Assembly: GCA_009692065.1 (NCBI GenBank)
Contig: SHZY01000005.1
Location: forward strand, 18,780-82,779
Source: Gemmataceae bacterium
GTDB taxonomy: Bacteria; Planctomycetota; Planctomycetia; Gemmatales; Gemmataceae
Direction: 5' to 3'
Length of the DNA: 64,000 nucleotides
Shown here piece by piece: positions 8,030 to 17,864 of the stretch. The position numbers were made by a program, and so were the translations under genes. Below the pieces are notes generated by a model. The model was not told the DNA's origin and made no database searches. It was given only the letters and a program-made list of their open reading frames with translations. Each line of letters starts with the position of its first letter. Within the stretch, counting starts at the first letter, position 1.

Positions 8030-9040
8030 CTACGGCGCGAATACGCGCACGACCTTGCTGCCGGTCCATTGCCGCATTTGATCGGCCTGTCTATCATTCA
8101 ATCCTTCCAGGATCAGTTCACTGCATCCGGAGCCATAGGTACCGAGGTTCTTGCGCGACGCTAGCTTGACGTTAAGGGCCTGCCCGATCGGGTGGAAACC
8201 GTCACTCGTGGCCTGGACGCGCAGGGATTGGCCTGGCTTCAAGTCGCCGGCCTGCATCCACCAGGTCGCGAACAGCAGGAGCCTCGTTTTGTCCTTTGTG
8301 ATCTCTTCGACAAATCCGGTCATGCCTTCCTTTTTGACGCGCTCGCTGATGCGCTGCCGGGTTCCTTTTTGCATTGTGTCCAGGCTGGCGGCATCGGTAA
8401 AGAGCTTCACGACTCGCTTCGTGTCGTCGTAGACCCAGGTCAGCAGGACGCGCTCGCCGCGCATCGGTTTCGCAGCGTCGATCCGCTTGCCGCCGCGCCA
8501 CACTTTGCACTCGGGATCGAACGTGAACGTAGCGACCTTGTCTTCGAGCGGCTTATCGCCGGCCATCACGCGGGCGGTGATGCCGTTTTTCTGAACGGTC
8601 TCGATCTGCCAGGCGTGATCGTGGCCTTTCATCTGGCAAAGTTCATCCTGAAAATGTACCAAATAGGCGTGCTGTTGTTTGTCGTCCGGATTGAAGAAAA
8701 GATTGACACGCTCGCCCGCCAACAGCTCGTCAGGATGAGCACCGTAAGCCAAGTGACGATACGTCGTCAACCAGGGGAGCACGCGCACGGTGTACTTTGC
8801 CCCAGTCCCCTCGTGGCTCACCTCGGCCTGCCAGGTTTTTGGATCGAACTTTCGCCAGACGTACCAGCCTCGCGTCTGCCCGATCCCGCCCGGCAAACCG
8901 AAGCGGCGAGCGTGGAGTGGCGACGCGGGATCTTCGGGCTTGATCGAAAGGTCCTTGGAGGGGGCCTGCGCCGTGGTGCGCCCTGGAATGGCGGCGCCGA
9001 GCAATGCGATTGCTACGAGCCAGATGAAAAATCTCGACAT
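8030..9040 (-). CDS. Secreted hypothetical protein
   Basis: 336-aa ORF with N-terminal signal peptide MSRFFIWLVAIALLGAAIPGRTTAQA; no family recognised. Confidence 0.65.
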   Translation of the reverse strand: MSRFFIWLVAIALLGAAIPGRTTAQAPSKDLSIKPEDPASPLHARRFGLPGGIGQTRGWYVWRKFDPKTWQAEVSHEGTGAKYTVRVLPWLTTYRHLAYGAHPDELLAGERVNLFFNPDDKQQHAYLVHFQDELCQMKGHDHAWQIETVQKNGITARVMAGDKPLEDKVATFTFDPECKVWRGGKRIDAAKPMRGERVLLTWVYDDTKRVVKLFTDAASLDTMQKGTRQRISERVKKEGMTGFVEEITKDKTRLLLFATWWMQAGDLKPGQSLRVQATSDGFHPIGQALNVKLASRKNLGTYGSGCSELILEGLNDRQADQMRQWTGSKVVRVFAP

Positions 9041-9205
9041 CGCGGTGCTCCATTCAATTCGGCAACCCCATCGGCGAACCTTTGGAAAAGGTTCTAACAG
9101 GCATCAATTCCATGTCGAACGAAAAAGCCAATTTCGTAGGATGCCAGTGCATCCTTGTGATACGATCTTTGGCCCACTCAGGATCGCCGCGCGGAGGTTT
9201 TTGTA

Positions 9206-10282
9206 ATGCGTTCAGCTCTGCCCCTCTTCCCGACCACCGTCGTCGGCTCCATGCCTCGGCCGCAGTACGTCAAGGATCTGCTCGCGGCCGGCTCGCGCAC
9301 CGGAGCGCATGACGCCGGCTGGCAGAAACGTATGGACGACGCGGTCCGTTTCTCCATCGGCATGCAGGAACAGGCCGGCATCGACATCGTGTCGGACGGC
9401 GAGTGGCGCCGCGAAACCTATGTCGATGTCGTCGGCGAGATCATGAACGGTTTCAAATGGATCAAGCGTGATGTCTTCGCCTATCACCAGGTCATCGCCG
9501 AGAAGATGACGCCGCGCAAGCCAGGCGTCGTCGCCGAGGAGGCGAGGTTCCTCAAGCAGAACACCGATCGCCACGTCAAGATTTGCCTACCGTCGCCGTA
9601 CCTCCTTGGCCAGCGCATGTGGGTCCCGGAGCATTCGCAGGGCGCCTATCCGACGCGGGAGGCCTTTTGCGAGGCGCTCATCCCGATGTTACGGCAAGAG
9701 TTGCTGGCGATCCGCCAAGTCGGCGTGGATGTGATTCAGCTTGATGAGCCGCACCTTTGCGTGCTGGTCGATCCGGCGATCCGCGCCCAGTTCGCCGACC
9801 CCGAAGCGGAAATGCGCAACGCGGTGGACTGGATCAACGAAATCGTGGCTGACGTAGAGGGGGTGACGTTGGCGGTCCACCTGTGCCGGCGGAACTGGGG
9901 CCGCCGCGGCTGGGGCGCGGCCGGCGGTTACGAGGCGATCTTGCCGCACATCCAACGGCTCAAGGTCAATCAGCTCCTCATGGAGTTCAGCATCCCGGTC
10001 GCCGGCGATGTGGCGATATTGCGTGAGTTGCCGCCGAACGTCCGCATCGGCCTGGGCTGCGTGGATGTGCGCTTTCCGGAAATCGACACCGCGGAGCAAA
10101 TCGTCGAGCGCGTCGAGAAGGCGCTACCGCACGTCGCCAAGGAACGCATCGGCTTGAATCCCGATTGCGGCTTCGCGCCGGGCAAGGATCACGAGATCCC
10201 GATGGAAGAAGCGTACGCCAAGCTGAAGAACCTGGGCTTGGCCGGGCGCTTGCTACGGGAACGGCATTCGGCAAAGATTTGA
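9206..10282 (+). CDS. MetE-like (cobalamin-independent methionine synthase C-terminal fold) methyltransferase
   Basis: 358 aa; FPTTVVGSMPRPQYVKDLL, IVSDGEWRRETYV, DVIQLDEPHL, AVHLCRRNWGRRG, LNPDCGFAPG. Confidence 0.85.
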   Translation: MRSALPLFPTTVVGSMPRPQYVKDLLAAGSRTGAHDAGWQKRMDDAVRFSIGMQEQAGIDIVSDGEWRRETYVDVVGEIMNGFKWIKRDVFAYHQVIAEKMTPRKPGVVAEEARFLKQNTDRHVKICLPSPYLLGQRMWVPEHSQGAYPTREAFCEALIPMLRQELLAIRQVGVDVIQLDEPHLCVLVDPAIRAQFADPEAEMRNAVDWINEIVADVEGVTLAVHLCRRNWGRRGWGAAGGYEAILPHIQRLKVNQLLMEFSIPVAGDVAILRELPPNVRIGLGCVDVRFPEIDTAEQIVERVEKALPHVAKERIGLNPDCGFAPGKDHEIPMEEAYAKLKNLGLAGRLLRERHSAKI

Positions 10283-10440
10283 ACCACAGAGGCACAGAGG
10301 CACAGAGGCACAGTGACACAGAGAAGAGAAGAACAAACAGAATGCACAATGTTGTTTTTGATCGATCGAGAGTTGAACGTGACTCAGTGCGCCTACTGAT
10401 TTTCTCTGTGTCTCTGTGTCTCTGTGGTTAGCAATTCGGA
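10281..10440. repeat. Intergenic ACAGAGGC/CTCTGTGT tandem units in inverted orientation
   Basis: aaccacagaggcacagaggcacagaggcacag ... tctctgtgtctctgtgtctctgtggtta. Confidence 0.85.
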
Positions 10441-10456
10441 TTGAGAGATTGCGAAG

Positions 10457-11482
10457 ATGCATCTTTTCGTCACCGGCGGCGCTGGTTTCATCGGCTCGGC
10501 ATTCATTCGCCTAGCCTTGGCGGAGGATCCGACCTGCCGCATCACCAACTTCGACGCGCTGACCTATGCCGGCAACCTCGACAACCTGAAGGGCGTTGAT
10601 CCACAGCGGCATCGCTTCCTCCGCGGCGACATCACCGATCGGCATGCCGTGACCGCCGCGCTGGAGGTCCCGGCCGACGTCATCGTCAACTTCGCCGCCG
10701 AATCGCATGTCGATCGCAGCATTCAATGCTCGGATACTTTCTTGCGCACAAACATTCTCGGCACCCAAGTCCTGCTCGATGCCGCGCGGCTCAAGGGCAT
10801 CCAACGCTTCATACAGATCTCAACCGACGAGGTGCTAGGAAGCCTGCCGGAAGACGCCGACGTTCTCTCCACCGAGGACGCCGCCTACGCGCCGAACAAT
10901 CCGTACGCCGCCTCGAAAGCTGCCGCGGAGCATCTGGTTCGCGCGGCCCAGCGAACCTTTGGGTTGGACGCCGTGATAACGCGCTGCGGCAATAACTTCG
11001 GACCATGCCAGTTTCCCGAGAAGCTGATTCCACTTATCCTGTCGAATGCGATCCTTGACCAACCGATCCCCGTCTACGGCGATGGCCGGCAGGTGCGCGA
11101 CTGGATCTACGTGGACGATCATTGCCGGGCGATTCTGCGTGCGCTCGCTGCCGGTACTGCTGGCGAAATCTACCACATCGGCGCCCGCAACGAACGGCAG
11201 AACCTGGACGTTGTCGCTGCGATCCTGAAGGCGCTCGGCAAGCCCGAATCGCTGATACGCTTTGTCACGGATCGGCCTGGGCACGATCGGCGCTACGCAC
11301 TCGATCCGACCAAGATCGAACGCGACCTAGGCTGGCGGGCATGCGAGACATGGGAAAGCGGCTTGTTGAAAACGATCCGTTGGTACAATGACAACGGCAA
11401 CTGGTTGGCAAGGGCACGCAGCGGAAGCTACCGCGAATATTATGACAGGCAATACGGTGGAACTACGGAGACTTCATCATGA
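10457..11482 (+). CDS. rfbB: dTDP-glucose 4,6-dehydratase
   Basis: 341 aa SDR; FVTGGAGFIGSAFIRLAL, NFAAESHVDRSI, STDEVLGSLPEDA, YAASKAAAEHLV, RCGNNFGPCQFPEKLIPL. Confidence 0.93.
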   Translation: MHLFVTGGAGFIGSAFIRLALAEDPTCRITNFDALTYAGNLDNLKGVDPQRHRFLRGDITDRHAVTAALEVPADVIVNFAAESHVDRSIQCSDTFLRTNILGTQVLLDAARLKGIQRFIQISTDEVLGSLPEDADVLSTEDAAYAPNNPYAASKAAAEHLVRAAQRTFGLDAVITRCGNNFGPCQFPEKLIPLILSNAILDQPIPVYGDGRQVRDWIYVDDHCRAILRALAAGTAGEIYHIGARNERQNLDVVAAILKALGKPESLIRFVTDRPGHDRRYALDPTKIERDLGWRACETWESGLLKTIRWYNDNGNWLARARSGSYREYYDRQYGGTTETSS

Positions 11483-12915
11483 CTCATCACGACCTGGTTA
11501 GCCGCGACGCGCAGCGGAGCGCGGGCAACCCGAATGCCATCGCGAGCCGTTCGGGCCGCGCTCCGCTCCGCGTCGCGGCTAACCTGATGGTCGTGGTTTT
11601 ATTGCTAATGTTGGTGTGCGCAGACACAGCGCAGGCGCACTTCTTGTTCGTTCGGCTGCGCCCACCAGCCGAGGGGGGCCGATACGCCGAAGTCTACTTC
11701 AGTGATGTGGCCGACGCCGGCGATCCTCGCTTCATCGACAAGATCGCGCACACCACGCTCTGGCTGCAAACCAAGCCCGGCTCCTTCGAGCTGCTCACCG
11801 TACACAAGACTCCGGACCGCCTGCGGGCCTTGGTGCCGTCCACGGGCACGGCAGCGGTTATCGGCGAATGCACCTATGGCGTGCTGGGCGGACCGAAGCG
11901 AACGCCGTTCCTCTTGCGGCATTATCCCAAGGCCGTTGCCGGCAAAGCGGACGAAATTGCCTTGCTGCAACGCAAGCCCGAGATCCCGTTCGAGATCCAA
12001 ATTCGTGAAGGCGAAGGACAATTGGAGTTCATCGCGCTACGCAACGGCAAGCCGATTCCGAACGCCCAGTTCATCTCGGTCGCCGCCGATTTGAAGAACG
12101 ACAAGTTCGCCGCGAACGCCGACGGCAAGGCAACCTGGAAACCCGCAACTCCAGGGTACTATGCGGTCTACACCAACCAGACGCTCAAGGAAGCCGGCGT
12201 CCATCAAGGCCAGAAATACGAGGAGATCCGCGAGTTCACGACCGTTGGCTTCGCCTGGCCGCTCGAATCCAAGGGTGCCGATTCCAAAGCAGTGAATCTG
12301 TTCCAAGAGGCGATTGCAACCCGCGCTGCCTGGGCCGACTTCCCCGGCTTCAGTGCCGACGTCAAGGCGAGTGTCGATGGCCGAGCGTGGAAAGGCTCCG
12401 TAACCATCTCGGCCAAGGGGGACGTTGACCTAAGCGCGGACGACGAGGTGGCAACGCCGTGGGTCAAGGAGCAACTCGAATCGATGGTGATGCATCGCCT
12501 GGCTCGGCCGCAGGGGAAGCCGCCGATCGTACGCTTCGCGGACGACGATGTCGATCACCCGCTGGGCCGGCTGCTTATTTTCGAAGGCGGCTCATTCGCT
12601 TCCAGCTATCGCGTCAAGGATCGGCAGATCATGGTCGTCAATCGGTCCATGGGCAAGCTCAATATGACCATCACGGTGATGGAGAATGATCGCAACGCCG
12701 ACAAAAAGATTCTGCCGCGCTCGTACACGGTCCAGTACTGGAATTCGCTCAACGGGAACTTGCAGCGCACCGAAGCCATCCAGAACCGCTGGACGCGGCT
12801 CGGCTCCTGGGACCTGCCAACCCAACTGACGGTCGTCACGTCGTCGACCGCCGGGCAAGGGGTGAAGACGATGACGCTGTCGCAGCATCGGTTGCTCAAG
12901 GGAGCCAGGGACTGA
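11479..12915 (+). CDS. Secreted DUF4198-like protein; true start may be ATG 11587
   Basis: Signal-like MVVVLLLMLVCADTAQAHFLFVRLRPP begins after the REP-like palindrome; DUF4198-like HF(L)xxx...FS pattern. Confidence 0.65.
   Translation: MTHHDLVSRDAQRSAGNPNAIASRSGRAPLRVAANLMVVVLLLMLVCADTAQAHFLFVRLRPPAEGGRYAEVYFSDVADAGDPRFIDKIAHTTLWLQTKPGSFELLTVHKTPDRLRALVPSTGTAAVIGECTYGVLGGPKRTPFLLRHYPKAVAGKADEIALLQRKPEIPFEIQIREGEGQLEFIALRNGKPIPNAQFISVAADLKNDKFAANADGKATWKPATPGYYAVYTNQTLKEAGVHQGQKYEEIREFTTVGFAWPLESKGADSKAVNLFQEAIATRAAWADFPGFSADVKASVDGRAWKGSVTISAKGDVDLSADDEVATPWVKEQLESMVMHRLARPQGKPPIVRFADDDVDHPLGRLLIFEGGSFASSYRVKDRQIMVVNRSMGKLNMTITVMENDRNADKKILPRSYTVQYWNSLNGNLQRTEAIQNRWTRLGSWDLPTQLTVVTSSTAGQGVKTMTLSQHRLLKGARD
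11496..11584. repeat. REP-like inverted repeat overlapping the annotated 5' end of the downstream ORF
   Basis: GGTTAGCCGCGACGC...GCGGAGCGCGG / CCGCGCTCCGC...GCGTCGCGGCTAACC, exact arms. Confidence 0.9.
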
Positions 12916-13008
12916 TCCACGTCGTCCGAGCCCGAGCGCCAGCGAGGGCAGCAATTGGCACTTCGCTTCCGCTCAGGCTCGGATCCAGTCACCCAACAAG
13001 GCATCGCC

Positions 13009-14781
13009 ATGGCCAGACTCAATCGTTGGGGCGTTGCGTTCGCCCTGCTGACGCTGACCGGCATTCTAATCGTGGGATGCACGTCGAGCCAACTGGTTGA
13101 CGCGCCGGCCGCGCCGCAGGCACCCTGGTTTGCCGACGTGACCGACGAGGTCGGCCTGGACTTCACCCACGACGCCGGCCCGATCGATGGCACCTACTTC
13201 ATGCCCCAGAGCATGGGTTCCGGCGCCGCGCTCTTCGATTTCGACAACGACGGTCGGCTCGACATTTACCTCGTTCAGAACGGCGGGCCGAAGTCCGGCG
13301 CCAAGAACAAGCTGTTCCAGCAGCAGCCCGATGGCCGATTCAAGGACGTGAGCGCCGGCTCAGGATTGGACTTCGCCGGCTACGGCATGGGAGTCGCCGT
13401 CGCTGACGTCAACAACGACGGGTTGCCGGACGTATATGTCAGCGAATACGCCGGCGGCAAGCTCTTGCTCAACCAGGGCGGCGGCAAGTTTCAGCTAGTC
13501 CCCTCACCCCCAACCCCTCTCCCCAAGGACGAGGGAAAAATGAGTGGCATCGATTCACAGATATGGGGCACCGCCGTCAGTTTCCTCGATTACAACCGTG
13601 ACGACAGGATTGATCTCGTCGTAACCAACTACGTCGCACTCGACGCCTCGCGGCCGTGCAACAATCCCGGCACCGGCGGACGCGATTACTGCCATCCCGT
13701 CAACTTCAAGGGAACCGCCACACGTCTCTATCGCAATCGCGGCTCGGACGCCAAGGGCAACTGGCTCGGCTTCGAGGATCGCACGCAGGCGGCCGGACTG
13801 GATCACGCTACCGGCCCTGCACTCGGCGTACTTTGTGCCGACCTGAACGGCGACGGCTGGCCAGATATCTTCGTCGCCAACGACTCCAAGGCCAACCACC
13901 TCTGGATCAATCAGAAGAACGACACCTTCAGCGAGGAGGCCGTCCCGCGCGGCGTCGCCTACAACACGCGCGGCGAGGCCCAGGCCAACATGGGCGTCGC
14001 CTACGGCGATATCGACGGCAACGGCCTGTCCAGCTTGTTCGTCACGCACATCGGCTTCGAATATCACGCCCTCTGGAAGCAGGGGCCGCGCGGCTTGTTC
14101 CAGGACCAGGCCGCGGCCGCAGGGCTGACCAAGACGACCTGGCGCGGCACCGGCTTCGGCACCGTGTTCGCCGATTTCGACCAGGACGGCGCACCCGACC
14201 TGGCCCTTGTCAATGGCCGTGTCTTTCGCACCGGACCGCCCACCAAATCGCACTGGGATGCGTATGCCGAACGCAACCAGCTCTTCGCCAACGCCGGGGC
14301 CGGCAAGTTCCGCGACATCTCCGAGAGTAACCCCGCGCTTTGCGGCAAGCCGAACGTCGGCCGCGGTCTGGCCGTCGGGACCTTCAGCGAAAGCGGCGCC
14401 CGGGATCTTCTGGTGACTACCGCCGGCGGCAAGGCTCGCCTCCTGCGCAACGTCGCCCCGAATCGCGGCCACTGGTTGATGATCCGCGCAGTCCAGGCTT
14501 CAGGGGTCAGGGGTCTGGGGGCAGGCAGTCCACGCGACGCGATTGGCGCCGAGGTCCGGGTCCACGCTGGCACGCGCCGCTGGCAGGGGCTGGTCCAGCC
14601 GAGCCAAAGCTATTTGTGCAGCAACGACCCGCGCGTCCATTTCGGCCTCGGCGCTGTCGATCGCGTCGATGCCATCGAAGTCCTGTGGCCCGACGGCAGT
14701 GAAGAACGATTCGCTTGTCCGTCCGTGGATCGCATCATCGAGGTGCAACGTGGCAAAGGGGAGCCAGTCCAAGGGAAGTAA
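13009..14781 (+). CDS. CRTAC1-like lipoprotein: FG-GAP/VCBS repeats plus ASPIC/UnbV C-terminus
   Basis: Lipobox LTGILIVGC; repeated DFDNDGRLDIYLVQN, DYNRDDRIDLVVTNY, DLNGDGWPDIFVAND; C-terminal DAIGAEVRVHAGTRRW...VHFGLGAVDRVDAIEVLWPDGSEERF. Confidence 0.9.
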   Translation: MARLNRWGVAFALLTLTGILIVGCTSSQLVDAPAAPQAPWFADVTDEVGLDFTHDAGPIDGTYFMPQSMGSGAALFDFDNDGRLDIYLVQNGGPKSGAKNKLFQQQPDGRFKDVSAGSGLDFAGYGMGVAVADVNNDGLPDVYVSEYAGGKLLLNQGGGKFQLVPSPPTPLPKDEGKMSGIDSQIWGTAVSFLDYNRDDRIDLVVTNYVALDASRPCNNPGTGGRDYCHPVNFKGTATRLYRNRGSDAKGNWLGFEDRTQAAGLDHATGPALGVLCADLNGDGWPDIFVANDSKANHLWINQKNDTFSEEAVPRGVAYNTRGEAQANMGVAYGDIDGNGLSSLFVTHIGFEYHALWKQGPRGLFQDQAAAAGLTKTTWRGTGFGTVFADFDQDGAPDLALVNGRVFRTGPPTKSHWDAYAERNQLFANAGAGKFRDISESNPALCGKPNVGRGLAVGTFSESGARDLLVTTAGGKARLLRNVAPNRGHWLMIRAVQASGVRGLGAGSPRDAIGAEVRVHAGTRRWQGLVQPSQSYLCSNDPRVHFGLGAVDRVDAIEVLWPDGSEERFACPSVDRIIEVQRGKGEPVQGK

Positions 14782-16009
14782 ACCGCCCGGCGCAGCGCCC
14801 AAAGCCGGGCCGCCCGCGCGCCGACGGCTGCGCGTACTGCTGATTGCGCTGGTGGTGGTCGCGGGTTCGGCGGGCGGCTACTGGGTGTATGAGGCCTGGC
14901 CGCCCACGCTGCCGGACGTGCCCACGCCCGATCTGGCCGGCGTCGATCCGGAGGTGGCCGAGGCCGTCGCCACCGCTCGCGCCGCCGTGATTGCTGACCA
15001 ACGCTCGGTCGAGGCATGGGCCAGACTGGCGATGACACTGGACGCGCATCATTATCCCGCCGAGGCCGTCATTTGCTACGGCGCGGCCAGCACACTGGAC
15101 CGTTCGAGTCCGGTCTGGCCCTACCTCCAGGCGGTCCTCCTGCAAAGTGGCCCAAATCCGGAGGCCGCGATTCCTTCACTGGAACGCGCGGCCAGCCTGG
15201 TCCCGCGCAATTCGCCGATGCCCAGGCTGCGCTTGGCCGACCTGCTCCTGCAACTGGGCCGCATTGACGACGCCGACAAGCAATATCGCAAAGTCCTTGC
15301 CGACAAGCCCGGCGACATGCACGCTCAGTTCGGCCTGGCGCAGGTCTCGGTCGATAAACACGAGTACCAGGAAGCGATGCGCTACCTGGAAGCGGTGGCC
15401 GAAAATCCCCATACCCAAAAACGCGCCTGCGTTTTGAGCGCCGCCGTTCACGAGCGCCTGGGCAACCGCGAACGTGCCGACCACGAGCGGCGCCGACTGG
15501 CGGAGTTGCCCGCGGACGCCCCCTGGCCGGACATCATCGCGCAGGTGGGCCAGGTTCGGGTCGGTCTGCACGGCCGCCTCTTGCGCGCAGAGTTTCTGGT
15601 GCAAGAGGGGAACAACATGGAGGCCGCCGCCCTCATCGACGAGACGGTCCGCAAGTACCCGCAGTCGGACCAAGTCTGGGCAGCCATGGCTTACATGAAA
15701 GAGCGGAACAAAGACATGGCCGGCGCCGAAAAAGCGATGCGGATGACGATCCAGCTTGCGCCGAAACAGGCTGAACACCACTTCGTCATGGGCGAGTTCA
15801 TGCTGTCGCTGCGCCGCTATCGCGAGGCGGCGGACGCCTATCGCAAGGCGATCGAGCTGCGCCCGGTGGACGCCGACGCCTACCTCAAACTCGGCGATTG
15901 CTTGCAGCAGCAGGGGAACAACGCCGGCGCAATCGCGGCCTACCGCCAGGCGCTCCATTATCGACCCGATATGAGTGAGGTGAAGAAACGTCTGGAAAAG
16001 TTGAAGTAG
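14750..16009 (+). CDS. TPR-repeat protein with N-terminal TM segment
   Basis: GTG start 14750 in frame; RRRLRVLLIALVVVAGSAGGYWVYEAW then multiple TPRs. Confidence 0.8.
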   Translation: MAKGSQSKGSKPPGAAPKAGPPARRRLRVLLIALVVVAGSAGGYWVYEAWPPTLPDVPTPDLAGVDPEVAEAVATARAAVIADQRSVEAWARLAMTLDAHHYPAEAVICYGAASTLDRSSPVWPYLQAVLLQSGPNPEAAIPSLERAASLVPRNSPMPRLRLADLLLQLGRIDDADKQYRKVLADKPGDMHAQFGLAQVSVDKHEYQEAMRYLEAVAENPHTQKRACVLSAAVHERLGNRERADHERRRLAELPADAPWPDIIAQVGQVRVGLHGRLLRAEFLVQEGNNMEAAALIDETVRKYPQSDQVWAAMAYMKERNKDMAGAEKAMRMTIQLAPKQAEHHFVMGEFMLSLRRYREAADAYRKAIELRPVDADAYLKLGDCLQQQGNNAGAIAAYRQALHYRPDMSEVKKRLEKLK

Positions 16010-16060
16010 CCCGTGGTCCGTAGGCCGTAGTCAGTGGCCGAGAAATGTCTGTTCCATCTA

Positions 16061-17560
16061 CTACGGATTACGGACTGTCCCCGTGAAGGGATACATGTTG
16101 CATCGCTCCGGATCGCACAAGCAACACAGGTTGTAAGGCTCGAGAGCGCGGCGCACTTCGGCTGCAAAATGGCTCGCATCGGCAGCGGATACCGTTAAAG
16201 CTTTCCGGCAAACCCGAGTGGCGAGTTGCCGGTACGCACTATCGTCCGCCAAGAGAAACGCTGCCTCCGGGGACGCCTGGCCTGCGCGTTCGCGATCTTC
16301 GCAGTAATGGGCGGCGACGAAGTACAGCATCGACACCGGCACCATCACCTCGAAGCGATCAAAGCACGCAAAGCACGTTCCAGTGATCTCGTCAACCCAC
16401 GCCAGCTCATCCAGCACGCGCCGGCCATAATCCCCGAGCCATTCCTCGCGACACGGCCCGCGCCAGTCGTCGGCCAACATTCGTCCCAGGCGCTCCACCG
16501 CAAACAATGTCTGAGCGATTCCCGGGCTGAGCCAGGCATCGAGAAAGCCGGCAGCGTGTGGCAAGAGGGCCCAGTCGGCCCCGGCCGCGCGCGCGAGGCG
16601 ACGCTGCAATCGGCCCGTGCGCACAAAGGGCCGCACTGGTTCTGCCTGTGCAAATTGGCGCTCCAGCGATGAGTACGCTTGCAATAGCCGATGCCATTCC
16701 GCTTCCGGGGATTCGCCGGCGCGAACAGGGTGAACCTCGGGATCGAGCGAGAAGCCGGCGCTGGTGATGCCGTGATCGAAGCGCAAGATCCACATCCAGC
16801 CGCCGTCGATGATCTGGTGCAGGGCCGCCTCGTCGCACGGAAATGTGTGGCTCGCGGTGGCCGCCTTGCCATGCGTCTTCTCCAGCACATCATGCCAGCG
16901 CGCCACGCCGGTGAAGTGGCTGTATAAGGCCCGCGAGCGCGCCCGCAAGGCGGATGGATCGATTGGCTCCAACCCAAGCGTACGGCCAAGGAGCTGGCCA
17001 TCGCCCGTCGCATCGACCAGGAAGCCGGCGCGCACCTCCACCTCCTCGTCCGCACGCGTCCCTTGCAATTGCCAACCGCCATCGTGGTTCAGGCCATGAA
17101 GCTCCAGCCGATCTACATAAATGACGCCAGCCTCGACAGCACGCTTTACCAGGTTGGCATCGAAATCGGCACGAAACCAATGCGTATCCGACCGCGCATC
17201 GTCGGGACTGGCGGCAACCAACAGCGCATTTGCGTTGCCCTCTCGAGGCTTGTAGGGAACACCGGCCTCCTGACGAAAGAAACTGAAGCCACGCTTCAGG
17301 CCACATTGAACCTTGGGATAGGTCTGCTTCCAGGTGCCGTACTTTGAAAATGGCCGCAGCCAGTCGAGCCCAAAGCGGTCGGCGATCGCGGCCAGCTTGA
17401 AGTCGGCAAGCGGTGTTGAGGATTCCCCAATAGCAAAGCGAGGGTGAACGCCTCGCTCCAGCAGTGCAACGGAGTAGCCGAGCTTGCGTGCGATGATCGC
17501 GAGCAGCGTGCCGCCGAAGCCGGAGCCGACGATGGCGAGGTCGCATTCGTGTTTGGTCAT
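16061..17560 (-). CDS. FAD-dependent oxidoreductase, tryptophan-halogenase-like
   Basis: 499 aa; CDLAIVGSGFGGTLLAIIARKLGYSVALLERGVHPRFAIGESSTPLADF; FLDAWLSPGIAQTLFAVERL. Confidence 0.8.
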   Translation of the reverse strand: MTKHECDLAIVGSGFGGTLLAIIARKLGYSVALLERGVHPRFAIGESSTPLADFKLAAIADRFGLDWLRPFSKYGTWKQTYPKVQCGLKRGFSFFRQEAGVPYKPREGNANALLVAASPDDARSDTHWFRADFDANLVKRAVEAGVIYVDRLELHGLNHDGGWQLQGTRADEEVEVRAGFLVDATGDGQLLGRTLGLEPIDPSALRARSRALYSHFTGVARWHDVLEKTHGKAATASHTFPCDEAALHQIIDGGWMWILRFDHGITSAGFSLDPEVHPVRAGESPEAEWHRLLQAYSSLERQFAQAEPVRPFVRTGRLQRRLARAAGADWALLPHAAGFLDAWLSPGIAQTLFAVERLGRMLADDWRGPCREEWLGDYGRRVLDELAWVDEITGTCFACFDRFEVMVPVSMLYFVAAHYCEDRERAGQASPEAAFLLADDSAYRQLATRVCRKALTVSAADASHFAAEVRRALEPYNLCCLCDPERCNMYPFTGTVRNP

Positions 17561-17629
17561 GACATGCGTTCGTTGAATTCCGCTTTCGCGGAGCCTATTT
17601 AGCCCGAAACGCCATTTTTGAAGTTGCGC

Positions 17630-17815
17630 ATTGGGAGCCCCGAAGGGGCGTTAACAAATCAGCCCAAGGCAACGCCCTGGGAAAACGGACCGACGACGAG
17701 CACAGCCCTGTAAGGACGCAGCAACACGAGTTGCCGTCGTTGTAATGCCCTTTCAGGGCGACCACCCCTTGGGCATGACGCAACCCCCGGGCGTTGCCCT
17801 GGGCTGATTTATTGC
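17630..17815. repeat. Intergenic palindromic repeat cluster (CAGCCCAAGGCAACGCCCTGGG ... CCCGGGCGTTGCCCTGGGCTGA; GAGCCCCGAAGGGGC)
   Basis: Inverted copies visible at about 17665-17692 and 17789-17810; no convincing coding. Confidence 0.75.
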
Positions 17816-17864
17816 CGCACCTTCGGTGCTCCGAGAAAAGTCGCCTCCAAAACTCGCTCTCGGC

